Positions 33,739 through 42,152 of a stretch of 64,000 bases of DNA are shown one piece after another. Within the stretch, counting starts at the first letter, position 1, and every line of letters begins with the position of its first letter. The notes beneath the pieces are model-generated. The model was not told where the DNA came from, ran no database searches, and saw nothing but the letters and a program-made list of their open reading frames with translations. The translations under genes and the position numbers were made by a program. The DNA is from Dehalogenimonas alkenigignens (GTDB taxonomy: Bacteria; Chloroflexota; Dehalococcoidia; Dehalococcoidales; Dehalococcoidaceae): positions 865,684-929,683 of the forward strand of contig NZ_KQ758903.1 of assembly GCF_001466665.1 (NCBI RefSeq), written 5' to 3'.

Positions 33739-35178
33739 TTACGTGATTTCCTGGACCTTGAGGAGGTTGGTGGTGCCGGCGACGCCCAGCGGCACGCCTC
33801 CGGTGACCACGATATTATCGCCGGTCCTGGCGAGTTTGAGTTTCCGGCACAAACGCACCGCAGTGGAGAAGAGGTCATCCACTGTTTTAGGCGTCGGTAT
33901 CTGAATGGCCTGGACGCCCCAGTTGAGGATCAGCCGGCGGCAGGTATCCCCGTTGGGAGAGATGGCCAGGATCGGCGTGCTCGGCCGGTATTTGGCGACG
34001 CGCCCGGCGGTCGAACCGGACGACGTGAAGGCGACAATGGCGGCGGCTTTGAGGCGCCGCGCTGTCAGGCAGGCGTTGTAACTGATCAGTTCCTCGGTCT
34101 GGTTGACCAACCATGTGTCGCGTTCAGCGATCCAGAGGTCGTACGGCAGGACTTTTTCGGTCTCCATAGCTACCGCTGACATCATCGCAACAGCTTGCAC
34201 CGGGTATTTGCCGATTGAAGTTTCAGCCGAAAGCATCACCGCGTCGGTGCCGTCAAATATGGCGTTGGCAACGTCGCTGACCTCTGCCCGGGTCGGTCGA
34301 GGCGCCGCAATCATGGATTCCAGCATTTGAGTGGCGGTTATTACAGGCTTGCCGGAGCGGTTAGCCTTATGGATGATTTCCTTCTGAACCAGAGGCAACT
34401 GTTCCAGCGGGATATCAACCCCCAGGTCTCCCCGGGCGACCATTACGCCGTCGGCTTCAGCCAGGATCGAATCGAAAGCCGCTACCGCCGTACCCCGCTC
34501 GATTTTAGCAATCAATGGAATCTCGGCGCCGGATTTCTTGATTATGCGGCGCACCTGGATTATGTCCTGCGGCCGGCTGACGAATGATAAGGCGATGAAC
34601 TCCGGGCGCTGGCTGACGGCGAACCTGATATACTCCTTCAACTGTTCGGTCAGGAACGGCATGCTGGATTTGCGGCCCGGCACGGCAATCCCCCGGCCGG
34701 GGGTAAGTTTCCCGCCGACTATCACCGTACAAACAGCACTGGTTGGAGTTACATCCTGGCATTTGAGCTGAAGGGCGCCGTCGTCAAGTAGAATGATATC
34801 CCCGGCCCGTACATCGCGGGGCAGCGTCGGCAGATTCACCGGCACTAGCCTTTCGTCGCCGATTACCTGCTCGGTGGTCAGAGTGACGGAGGCGCCTTGT
34901 TCCAGCCATACCGACGCGGTCTTCAGCTGGCCGGTCCGGTATTTAGGTCCCGGCAAGTCGATCAAAACTGCTATCGGCAGCCCCAGCCGTTTACTTTCAA
35001 CGCGAATTTGTTTGATATATTCCGCGTGCTCGTCAGTGCTCCCGTGGGATAGATTGAGCCGGGCGATATTCATACCGGCGGTTAGAAGCGCCGATAACTG
35101 TTCCGGCGATCCGGAGGACGGGCCGATGGTCGCGACAATTTTTGTCCGGCGAGGACAGAGAGGCTTTTTGGGTTTCAT
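33739..35178 (-). CDS. pyk: Pyruvate kinase
   Basis: 479 residues from the ATG at 35178. Visible motifs: RTKIVATIGPSS at the start, MNIARLNLSHG, LIAKIERGTAV, the catalytic region VARGDLGVDIPLEQ, ATQMLESMI and TRAEVSDVANAIFDGTDAVMLS in pieces, and the C-terminal domain without the PEP-utiliser extension. It converts phosphoenolpyruvate and ADP to pyruvate and ATP. No clear Shine-Dalgarno precedes the ATG; an upstream TTG at 35196 in the same frame is possible. Confidence 0.97.
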   Translation of the reverse strand: MKPKKPLCPRRTKIVATIGPSSGSPEQLSALLTAGMNIARLNLSHGSTDEHAEYIKQIRVESKRLGLPIAVLIDLPGPKYRTGQLKTASVWLEQGASVTLTTEQVIGDERLVPVNLPTLPRDVRAGDIILLDDGALQLKCQDVTPTSAVCTVIVGGKLTPGRGIAVPGRKSSMPFLTEQLKEYIRFAVSQRPEFIALSFVSRPQDIIQVRRIIKKSGAEIPLIAKIERGTAVAAFDSILAEADGVMVARGDLGVDIPLEQLPLVQKEIIHKANRSGKPVITATQMLESMIAAPRPTRAEVSDVANAIFDGTDAVMLSAETSIGKYPVQAVAMMSAVAMETEKVLPYDLWIAERDTWLVNQTEELISYNACLTARRLKAAAIVAFTSSGSTAGRVAKYRPSTPILAISPNGDTCRRLILNWGVQAIQIPTPKTVDDLFSTAVRLCRKLKLARTGDNIVVTGGVPLGVAGTTNLLKVQEIT

Positions 35179-35241
35179 ACCGGCATTATCACACAAGATG
35201 GAGGTGCGCTCAAAACATCAGCTTCGATGTGAACGGACCGG

Positions 35242-37785
35242 TTATTCCAGCATTTGTTTGAGGGTGTACAGCATTTCCAGCGCCTTCCTGGGGGTCAACG
35301 AATCGGGATCCATTCCCCTGATTAGTTCGATTGCTGGAGACGGCGGATTCAGGAAAGAAAGTTGAGCCGAAACAGGTCTGGCGGACGCTGGTGTTTCGGT
35401 CTTCAGGTTTTCCAGTTCGGCCAGAATTTCGTTGGCCCGGCGGACAACCGGTTTGGGCAATCCGGCGATTTTAGCGACGTGGATGCCGTAGCTGCGGTCT
35501 GTCCCGCCGGGCTGGATTCGATGGAGAAAAATAACTTCTCCCTTGTCCTCAGTGACCGCCACGTTGAAATTTCGCACCCTGGGGAGGCGTTCAGCCATGG
35601 AGATCAGTTCGTGATAATGAGTAGCAAATAACGTTCGGGCACCAAGTCGCTGATGAATGAATTCCACTACCGCCTGCGCTATGGCCAGTCCATCACTGGT
35701 GGAGGTGCCTCGCCCGATTTCATCCAGGATAAGCAGGCTGCTGGACGTCGCGCTGGATAAAATCAACGCCGTCTCCACCATTTCCGCCATAAAAGTGGAT
35801 TTCCCTGAAACCAGATCCTCCCTGGCGCCGATTCGGGTGAAGATCCGGTCGCAAATGCCGATTTCGGCGCTGGTGGCGGGAATGAACGACCCTATTTGTG
35901 CCATCAGCACGATAATTGCCACCTGCTTCAAATAGGTGGATTTCCCGGCCATATTCGGCCCGGTAAGGATGATGATCTGGCTGTCGCCGGTCTCCAAGTC
36001 AATATCATTGGGAACGTAAGCGCTGTGATCGAGTGTCTGCTCGATGACCGGATGGCGGCCGCCGACGATTTTTATCACCGGCCCGTCAACCATGATGGGT
36101 TTAACATAGGCATTTTCAACCGACATTGACGCAAGAGCGCTCAAAACATCAACGCGGGCGATTGCTTCAGCCAGGCTTAGTAAAGAATCGGCTGACTGCC
36201 CGATTTGCTGCAGAACGCGCCGGTATAGAGAAGTCTCCAGGTCGGCCAGCCGCTCCTTCGATGACAGTACCCGCAGTTCAAGTTCCTTGAGTTCCGGGGT
36301 TATGAACCTTTCAGCATTGGCTAACGTCTGCTTGCGGATATACCGAATCGGCACCTGAGATAGATTGGGATTGGAGACCTCAAGATAATATCCGAAGACT
36401 TGATTGAAACCGACTTTTAGCGTCTTAATGCCGGTTTGGGAACGCTCAGTAGCCTCAAGCTGGGCGATGAATAACCTGGAGTTGGCAGCCAGATCTGTAA
36501 TCTTGTCAAGTTCAACCGAAAATCCAGCCCGGATCACGCCCCCTTCGCCAGGGCTGGCCGCCGGTTCAGGCTCAATAGCTTCATGGATCAATCGCACCAG
36601 GTCTGGTAACGGATTTAATCCGCCCCTGAGTCCTTTCAGCGCCTCACCCTCCAGCGCGCACGCCAGTTCAGGGACTGTTTCCAGGCTGCGCTTCAATGCG
36701 ATAAGTTCCCGCGGCATGGCGGTCAAGGTCTTTATCCGGTTGGCTACCCGCTCGACATCGGCCACCTGTTTCAGTTTTTTCTCGATCTCTTTTAACTTCA
36801 GATGCTGGCTGCGCAGAGCCTCAACACATGCCTGGCGTTCCATGATGCGCTGGCGGCTGAGAAGGGGCTTCCCCAGCCAGCGCCGCAACATGCGGGCTCC
36901 CATCGCCGTTTTGGTCCGATCAACAATGCCTAACAACGAACCGCGGACGCCGCCGGTGGTGGCGTTTTGGAAAACCTCCAGATTGGTCAGGGTATTATCA
37001 TCCAGCGCCATGTACTCTGCGGTTGAATAATTTGAAATGTGGCTCAATACGCCGAGAGCACTCTGATTAGTCTCCCGAAGATAGGTGATAATAGCCCCCG
37101 CTGCAGCAATGGCAAGCGGTTGGTTTTCAAGGTTGTATCCTTCCAGCGTTGATGTCCTGAAAGCAGCTTTAAGAGTATCCGCGGCAGATTCCGGTTCAAA
37201 AACACTGGGGTCTAGTTCGGTTATCGACATGCCACGAGAGAGGCAAGTTTCGGCGCCAGTTGGCAGAATAAGTTCGGCCGGGTGGATCCGTCCCAGTTCG
37301 GTTTCTAGCCGCTCGGCAGGAATCTGGGCGGCGGCAAATTCGCCGGTCGAGATGTCGATATATGCCAACCCGCAGGACGTCCCGCCAGGTGCGATTGAAG
37401 CCAGGTAGTTGTTTATTCGGACGTTCAAAAGGGCTGGTTCGACGATTGTCCCCGGGGTGACCACCCGGACCACCTCACGCTCCATCAAACCTTTGATTTC
37501 ACCTGGGCGGGTAGTCTGTTCGCAGACGGCGATCTTGTAGCCTCGCCCGATCAGTCTCGCGATGTAATTCTCGGCAGCATGGTAGGGTATGCCAGCCATA
37601 GGCACTTTGATGCCTTTGCCCATCTCCCGGGCGGTCAGGACTATCTCCAGTTCTCGGGCGGCCAGTTCGGCATCAGAGTCGAACGTCTCGTAAAAATCAC
37701 CAAGGCGGAAAAAGACGATTGAATCCGGGTAACGCTTTTTGATACGCAGGTATTGCGCTCGCAGCGGAGTCAGGTTCTCAGTCAT
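35242..37785 (-). CDS. mutS: DNA mismatch repair protein MutS
   Basis: 847 residues, full MutS1 length. The N-terminal mismatch-recognition motif reads FFRLGDFYETF (Phe-x-Glu with F and E present). Walker A is GPNMAGKST, followed by the signature TRIGAREDLVSGKSTFMAEM in pieces and LLILDEIGRGTSTSDG; the C-terminus has a short dimerisation region. It recognises mismatches and starts repair. No mutL is adjacent in the window. Confidence 0.97.
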   Translation of the reverse strand: MTENLTPLRAQYLRIKKRYPDSIVFFRLGDFYETFDSDAELAARELEIVLTAREMGKGIKVPMAGIPYHAAENYIARLIGRGYKIAVCEQTTRPGEIKGLMEREVVRVVTPGTIVEPALLNVRINNYLASIAPGGTSCGLAYIDISTGEFAAAQIPAERLETELGRIHPAELILPTGAETCLSRGMSITELDPSVFEPESAADTLKAAFRTSTLEGYNLENQPLAIAAAGAIITYLRETNQSALGVLSHISNYSTAEYMALDDNTLTNLEVFQNATTGGVRGSLLGIVDRTKTAMGARMLRRWLGKPLLSRQRIMERQACVEALRSQHLKLKEIEKKLKQVADVERVANRIKTLTAMPRELIALKRSLETVPELACALEGEALKGLRGGLNPLPDLVRLIHEAIEPEPAASPGEGGVIRAGFSVELDKITDLAANSRLFIAQLEATERSQTGIKTLKVGFNQVFGYYLEVSNPNLSQVPIRYIRKQTLANAERFITPELKELELRVLSSKERLADLETSLYRRVLQQIGQSADSLLSLAEAIARVDVLSALASMSVENAYVKPIMVDGPVIKIVGGRHPVIEQTLDHSAYVPNDIDLETGDSQIIILTGPNMAGKSTYLKQVAIIVLMAQIGSFIPATSAEIGICDRIFTRIGAREDLVSGKSTFMAEMVETALILSSATSSSLLILDEIGRGTSTSDGLAIAQAVVEFIHQRLGARTLFATHYHELISMAERLPRVRNFNVAVTEDKGEVIFLHRIQPGGTDRSYGIHVAKIAGLPKPVVRRANEILAELENLKTETPASARPVSAQLSFLNPPSPAIELIRGMDPDSLTPRKALEMLYTLKQMLE

Positions 37786-37891
37786 AGTGGCTATTGTAAC
37801 CCAAGATCATAGGCGGCGCTATCCCCAGATCAACCGCCGCCGGTCCAGACACCAAGCTCCGGCGTCAAATTTGCCCGGCACCCGGAGAGGG

Positions 37892-38545
37892 TTATCCATG
37901 GGCTTTACCGATTGCTGACCTGATCTCCAGGACCCTTTGACCTATATCTTCCGCGCCGATCAAGCCGGAAATCATCGCCAGGATGACTCGGCCCCGGGCG
38001 GCCACTTCGCCTGCGTTCTCTAGACCGATGCCGCCGATAGCGACAATTGGCACCTTTGACCTAAAGAGAGAATAATCCAGTAGCTCAAGATTGCCCGGCG
38101 GCGAAGCATCAGGCTTGGTCGTCCTGGCTTCGAAGATTGGCCCGACACCAAGATAGTCAACTTCCGTTTGGTTGACGGCCGCGTCCACTTGTGGAGCGGT
38201 TGATACCGACAGGCCGATGAGCATTTGCCCGCCGACAATGGTGCGCGCCGACTCCGGAGCGATGTCATCCTGGCCGAGATGCAGGCCGTCAGCTTCGACC
38301 GACCTGGCCAGCAAAGCGTCGTCGTTGACGATGAAGCACGCCTCGTGTTGCCGGCAAAGATCGCGGATGGCACGGCATTCACTGTAATTCTGCGCCGAAG
38401 GGAAATCCTTCTCCCGGTATTGGATGATTTTGACTCCGGCTTCGAGCAACAGCCGGGCTGTCTCCACATTGCCGCGGCCGCGGCAATGTGAGCTTGAAAG
38501 AACAGCGTAAATATCGGTCTCAGGCAGCCTGTTTCTTGGCAGCAT
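37892..38545 (-). CDS. thiE: Thiamine-phosphate synthase
   Basis: About 217 residues. The TIM-barrel motifs QYREKDFPSA, FIVNDDALLA, GLHLGQDD, YLGVGPIFEARTTKPDA and VAIGGIGLEN are those of ThiE, which joins HMP-pyrophosphate with thiazole phosphate. The start is placed at the ATG at 38545, giving a 26-nt overlap with the upstream AIR synthase-like gene; the exact start is uncertain. Second gene of a TPP-riboswitch operon. Confidence 0.93.
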   Translation of the reverse strand: MLPRNRLPETDIYAVLSSSHCRGRGNVETARLLLEAGVKIIQYREKDFPSAQNYSECRAIRDLCRQHEACFIVNDDALLARSVEADGLHLGQDDIAPESARTIVGGQMLIGLSVSTAPQVDAAVNQTEVDYLGVGPIFEARTTKPDASPPGNLELLDYSLFRSKVPIVAIGGIGLENAGEVAARGRVILAMISGLIGAEDIGQRVLEIRSAIGKAHG

Positions 38546-39581
38546 CATAAAAAGCCCGCCAGAAAGGATCGACGATGGGATGCTTGAGTGGCTTCTCATT
38601 ATCGCCTTCGGCAAGGATCATGCCGTATTCGGGGTCGGTCAACTCCCCGGCGATTGATGACTTTATACCTCTGGCACTCAAAGCATTCACCACGGCAGCC
38701 GCCCGGTGCGGACGGCAGGTAATAATGAGGCTGCCTTCGGAAATGGCAGCGTAAGGGTCATCAATGCCGAACATACGGCAGATCTCGGGCACGCCGTCCT
38801 CGATGACTATCTTATCCTTTTCGATTCGGGCGCCGCATCCGGCAGCCTGGGCCACCTCATATAACCCGCCCCAGAGGCCGCATTCGGTGGCATCATGCAT
38901 CGAGCTGATGCCGGCGTCCCGAACTCCGACAGTGACGGCCGTAAGCGCATCTTCCACGACTGACATCTGGAAGAACAGGCTTTCAGCGCGGCGGGCGAAA
39001 GGTTCGCCGTACCTTTGGGCGATGAGGTCAGGGAACATGGCGGCAAAAATGCCGCATGCCTCGATCGCCGGACCTTTGGTGATGATGATTTTGTCTCCCG
39101 GCCGGGCAAATCTTGGTGAAACGTACTCATCCAATCCGCCGACCCCCAGCATCGTCGCCCCCCCGACCATAGGGTAAGCGCAGCCGTCATATCGGGCGGT
39201 GTGGCCGGTGATGACGTTGATGCCCATTTTTTCGCACTCCTTGTGCATCACATCCCACATCGTGGCTAATTCTTCCTTGGTCATGCTCATCGGCAGGTTA
39301 AGGTCGATGGACAGGAACTTCGGTCTTAACCCGGAGGTCACCGAATCCGAAGCGATGATGTGTATGGCAAACCAGGCCGCCCGTTTGAAACCGTATTGTG
39401 GGACGATGAAGACCGGATCGGTGGTGAAAGATACCGCCTGGCCGCCGATGTCGGCGATACCGACATCGACCCCGTGTTGCGGCCCGACCAGTACTTTATC
39501 GCTTTTGGCGCCCAGTCTGGGAAAGATGATCTCCCGAAATATTTCAGGCGAGATCTTGCCGATTTCAGGTAATTCAGTCAT
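38520..39581 (-). CDS. AIR synthase-related protein under TPP riboswitch control
   Basis: 353 residues from the ATG at 39581 (AAGGGG upstream). It has the PurM/ThiL/HypE fold pattern: GVDVGIADIGGQAVSFTTDP in part, ASDSVTSGLRP, NVITGHTARYDG, MVGGATMLGVG, and HDATECGLWGGLYEVAQAAG in part in the C-terminal half. Sequence similarity leans to HypE-like AIR synthase-related proteins, but the TPP riboswitch and thiE next door argue for thiamine metabolism, perhaps the ThiL step (thiamine-phosphate kinase) or an unknown step. No direct evidence for the reaction. Confidence 0.85.
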   Translation of the reverse strand: MTELPEIGKISPEIFREIIFPRLGAKSDKVLVGPQHGVDVGIADIGGQAVSFTTDPVFIVPQYGFKRAAWFAIHIIASDSVTSGLRPKFLSIDLNLPMSMTKEELATMWDVMHKECEKMGINVITGHTARYDGCAYPMVGGATMLGVGGLDEYVSPRFARPGDKIIITKGPAIEACGIFAAMFPDLIAQRYGEPFARRAESLFFQMSVVEDALTAVTVGVRDAGISSMHDATECGLWGGLYEVAQAAGCGARIEKDKIVIEDGVPEICRMFGIDDPYAAISEGSLIITCRPHRAAAVVNALSARGIKSSIAGELTDPEYGMILAEGDNEKPLKHPIVDPFWRAFYDAAKKQAA

Positions 39582-39613
39582 ATGGTTCCCCTTACGTTCT
39601 CGATTACAGAAAG

Positions 39614-39637
39614 AAAAAACCAGAAGACTAGCTTCTG
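39614..39637 (-). terminator. Attenuator hairpin of the TPP riboswitch
   Basis: On the minus strand CAGAAG-CTAGT-CTTCTG (39637-39621) is followed by GTTTTTT (39620-39614). It lies between the aptamer and the first gene, so it should terminate transcription when TPP is bound. Confidence 0.75.
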
Positions 39638-39643
39638 TTGGAG

Positions 39644-39735
39644 TGTGGTACTTCCCTTCGCTCGAATTACCGAGACCAGGTTCCAAGGGTCTTCCCGGTG
39701 TTGCCGGGAACTCTCAGCCTTTCAGCTCCCCCAGT
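39644..39735 (-). ncRNA. TPP riboswitch (THI element) aptamer
   Basis: Read on the minus strand, the conserved thi-box parts occur in order: GGGGGAGCTGAAAGGCTGAGA, a variable stem CCCGG..CCGGG, ACCCTTGGAACCTGGTC, GGTAA, and GCGAAGGGAAGT. CTGAGA and ACCCTT with GAACCTG form the pyrimidine-sensing and pyrophosphate-sensing helices. It controls the AIR synthase-like gene and thiE. Confidence 0.95.
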
Positions 39736-39942
39736 AACGATATTGAATTGTAGTCATAATAACAATTACTTGAGCGCGGGGGCAAATCCCGTCGAGAAAA
39801 TAGGGGCTGGCTTTCATCGGAACAAGTAGTTTTACGGATTGTTTAAATTTGTGGATGTAGTATCCTATAAATACACAGCTAAATACACAGCCGTGCTATC
39901 CTGAGACGGTGACAAACGATGTATAATAGTGGAGGTGTGAAT

Positions 39943-40212
39943 ATGGAACGCGAAGCTGATGTTGGATTGGTTGCCGGACTCCTTTTTGGGGCGGCTATAG
40001 GCATCAGTCTGGGGTTGTTGTACGCGCCCAGGGCTGGTAGAGAAACGAGGGAATTGCTGCGCCTGCAGGCTGATCAGTTCAAATGCCGATCCGAAGCGCT
40101 CGGCGGAGACTTGAAGCAGACAGCTGAACAGTTCGGCAGCGTGGTTCGTGAACAGGCCAGGGAAGTGGTACATGTCTTAAAGGGCAATGGCGCGGGGAAG
40201 ATCGAGGCTTAG
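39943..40212 (+). CDS. YtxH-domain protein (paralogue 1)
   Basis: 89 residues from the ATG at 39943 (GGAGGTG upstream). The N-terminal glycine-rich membrane segment GLVAGLLFGAAIGISLGLLYAP ends with the YtxH signature LLYAPRAGRETRE. A cytoplasmic helical tail follows. YtxH proteins are small general-stress membrane proteins. A second copy lies 31 bp downstream, so they probably form one operon. Confidence 0.85.
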   Translation: MEREADVGLVAGLLFGAAIGISLGLLYAPRAGRETRELLRLQADQFKCRSEALGGDLKQTAEQFGSVVREQAREVVHVLKGNGAGKIEA

Positions 40213-40243
40213 ATTCAGCCTAATTTACATAAGGAGGAATAAC

Positions 40244-40564
40244 ATGGAAAAAGGAACATTGAACGGACTGGTGGTGGGGATGGTAGTCGGAGCCGCCATC
40301 GGCGCCGGGTTGGGGCTTCTATACGCCCCTCAATCGGGACGAAAAACCAGGCGTGATATTCAAAAGCAGGTTGAAGACATTAAAGAAAAAGCTGAGGACC
40401 TGGGGCAGAACGTGAAAGGGCGGGCAGAGGAATTAAGCCATACGGTCAAGGATCGAACCGGCGATTTCACCCACTCGCTCAAAAAGCGGGCTGAGGACGC
40501 CGGGACAGCCTTTACCGAGACCGCGGAGAAGTATCGGCGGAAGATGATGGACTCCATCACCTGA
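40244..40564 (+). CDS. YtxH-domain protein (paralogue 2)
   Basis: 106 residues from the ATG at 40244 (AAGGAGG upstream). Membrane segment GMVVGAAIGAGLGLLYAP followed by QSGRKTRRDIQKQ and a long charged amphipathic helix with 11-residue-like repeats (VKGRAEELSHTVKDRTG), similar to LEA- or apolipoprotein-like helices. A role in stress or membrane protection is typical of the family. Confidence 0.87.
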   Translation: MEKGTLNGLVVGMVVGAAIGAGLGLLYAPQSGRKTRRDIQKQVEDIKEKAEDLGQNVKGRAEELSHTVKDRTGDFTHSLKKRAEDAGTAFTETAEKYRRKMMDSIT

Positions 40565-40583
40565 ACTGATTCTTGTGATACTC

Positions 40584-40614
40584 GCAGCGGTGCAGTCACT
40601 GACTGCACCGCTGC
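40584..40614. terminator. Perfect 13-bp hairpin downstream of the YtxH pair
   Basis: GCAGCGGTGCAGT (40584-40596) pairs with ACTGCACCGCTGC (40602-40614) across a five-base loop. There is no U tract after it, so it could be a weak terminator or an mRNA-stabilising structure. Confidence 0.55.
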
Positions 40615-40638
40615 GCTATTCGTAATATATTGATATCA

Positions 40639-41001
40639 ATGCAGATAAATACCCTGTTTGATCGTTCCCACCACCGCCTGAAGCGGGAAGCCCTGACTGT
40701 GCGGACGATGATCGCGATGTACTGCCGGGATCGACATCCTGGTGATGACCTCTGCATCGAATGCCGTGGCCTGGAAAAATATGCTCTTGATAGGCTCCGT
40801 CATTGCCCGTTCGGTGAAGGGAAGACGGTTTGTGCCCTGTGCCCGGTCCATTGCTACAGGCCGGTAATGCGACAAAAGGTGCGCGAGGTGATGCGCTACG
40901 CCGGACCGCGGATGATGACCCGCCACCCGCTCATGGCAGTCTCTCATCTGATCGATAAAAGGCGCAAGGAACCATTAAAAGCCCTGAATCCCAGCGCTTA
41001 G
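40639..41001 (+). CDS. YgbA-type nitrous-oxide-stimulated promoter family protein
   Basis: 120 residues. Two Cys pairs are typical of this family: CIECRGLEKYALDRLRHCPFG and CALCPVHCYRP, with AMYCRDRH at the start. E. coli ygbA belongs here and is induced by nitric oxide; the cysteines may bind metal. A TTG at 40630 is an alternative start; no good Shine-Dalgarno is seen. It converges with an acetyltransferase gene, overlapping by 4 nt. Confidence 0.82.
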   Translation: MQINTLFDRSHHRLKREALTVRTMIAMYCRDRHPGDDLCIECRGLEKYALDRLRHCPFGEGKTVCALCPVHCYRPVMRQKVREVMRYAGPRMMTRHPLMAVSHLIDKRRKEPLKALNPSA

Positions 41002-41525
41002 ACCGGCACTCCCCGGGCGGACCATTCTCCCCGCTCGACCTTGAAAATGAGTTCCTGGTGAACGCTTTTACCGGCTGGCTTCAGGCCGAGCCTTTTTGCC
41101 AGTCTGAGCGATGGCGCGTTGTCTGGGTCAATGGTACAGGATATACAGCTCCGGTTCGGCGATCTGAAAAGCCAGCTGATCACCGCGGTTGCGGCTTCGG
41201 CGGCATAACCTCGTTTCTGAAAAGACGGGGTCACGGTGTAGCCCAGCTCGGCTTCGCCCCGGGGCAGAAAGTGGACACCGATATCGCCGATCAGTACCTG
41301 GCCTTCGCGGAGGAATATGCCCAGTTGAAACCAGGTGCCGGGGATATCTGGCCTGTCGGCTGTACCGGCGATAAATGCCGCGGCATCGGCGACGGCGGCT
41401 GGGCGAAAAGACTGGAAGCGGCAGATCTCAGGCAGCGATCGATAGGCGAACACCGCCCCGGCGTCTCTGATTGTCAGGCGTGTTAGCCTGAGCCGGGTGG
41501 TTTCGATGATAAGCTCGGCTGTCAC
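40998..41525 (-). CDS. GNAT-family N-acetyltransferase
   Basis: 175 residues of the RimJ/RimL type: TTRLRLTRLTIRDAGAVF at the start, GDIGVHFLPRGEAELGYTV, and the acetyl-CoA loop QKRGYAAEAATAVI, then DPDNAPSLRLAKRLGLKPAG. It transfers acetyl groups to an N-terminus, antibiotic or small amine; the substrate is unknown. The preceding gene's last codons overlap it on the opposite strand. Confidence 0.88.
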   Translation of the reverse strand: MTAELIIETTRLRLTRLTIRDAGAVFAYRSLPEICRFQSFRPAAVADAAAFIAGTADRPDIPGTWFQLGIFLREGQVLIGDIGVHFLPRGEAELGYTVTPSFQKRGYAAEAATAVISWLFRSPNRSCISCTIDPDNAPSLRLAKRLGLKPAGKSVHQELIFKVERGEWSARGVPV

Positions 41526-41557
41526 CGGGCTATTGTATCAAAGCTCCAAATACCCGG

Positions 41558-42079
41558 CTACAGCATCCCCTCTGCCTGGCGCGGCGAGCCGTCCCGGACG
41601 AAGGTGATGCGGATGCGGGCGCCCTTTTCCAGCCCGGACAGAGCCTGGTCGAGGTCGGCCGCGCTGGATACTGTCGCAGTGTCGATGCGGGTGATAATGT
41701 CGCCGGGTTTCAACCCGGCAGCGGCGGCCGGTAAACCGGGTTTGACCGCCCCGATATAGGCACCGGAAACGGCCGGCAGGCCGCGGGAGGCAGTGATCTT
41801 GCGGGCGTCGGCCACCGAGGCTCCGAATGGAGGAGCGGCGGCGTTGCGGGCCTGGGCCAGGTAGTGCTCCAGTTGCTCCGGGTCGAAACCGACCACCAGA
41901 TTGCCGTCTATGTCGGTCACCGGCACTGCCAGACGTCCGGTGCGCCGGGCTAAATCCTGGGCAGCGGCGGCGTCACGGGAAACGTCAATTTCGGTGAAGG
42001 GGATACCGCGTTGTGAAAGGAACCCTTTCACTGTATGGCAATGGGGTCAGGTCTGGGTAGTGTAGACAGTTACTTTCAT
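41558..42079 (-). CDS. Glutaredoxin-PDZ fusion with in-frame UGA (predicted selenocysteine, Sec11)
   Basis: From the ATG at 42079 (GAGGTG 8 nt upstream) the frame reads MKVTVYTTQT-UGA-PHCHTVKGF and continues open to 41558, 173 residues. Residues 1-75 are a glutaredoxin/NrdH-like domain with VPVTDIDGNLVVGFD, where the usual active site is C-P-x-C; the UGA takes the first Cys. Residues ~95-170 form a PDZ domain (VSGAYIGAVKPGLPAAAAG in part, LKPGDIITRIDTATVSSAADL in part). A perfect 8-bp stem-loop follows. Without Sec decoding one would call only a start-less 157-residue fragment. A soluble thiol-oxidoreductase that recognises protein C-termini is a reasonable guess. Confidence 0.82.
42013..42049 (-). 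promoter_or_regulatory. Candidate bacterial SECIS after UGA11
   Basis: On the minus strand, 15 nt after the UGA (42049-42047), GTGAAAGG pairs perfectly with CCTTTCAC around the loop GTT (42031-42013). The loop begins 23 nt after the UGA with G in first position, fitting the bSECIS model. Confidence 0.65.
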
Positions 42080-42152
42080 AGCCAGCTCACCTCTATATCA
42101 GTATAACCCCGGAATCCCGCGGATCAAAAAGTCGTCGCCGCTCCGAGTTTGA

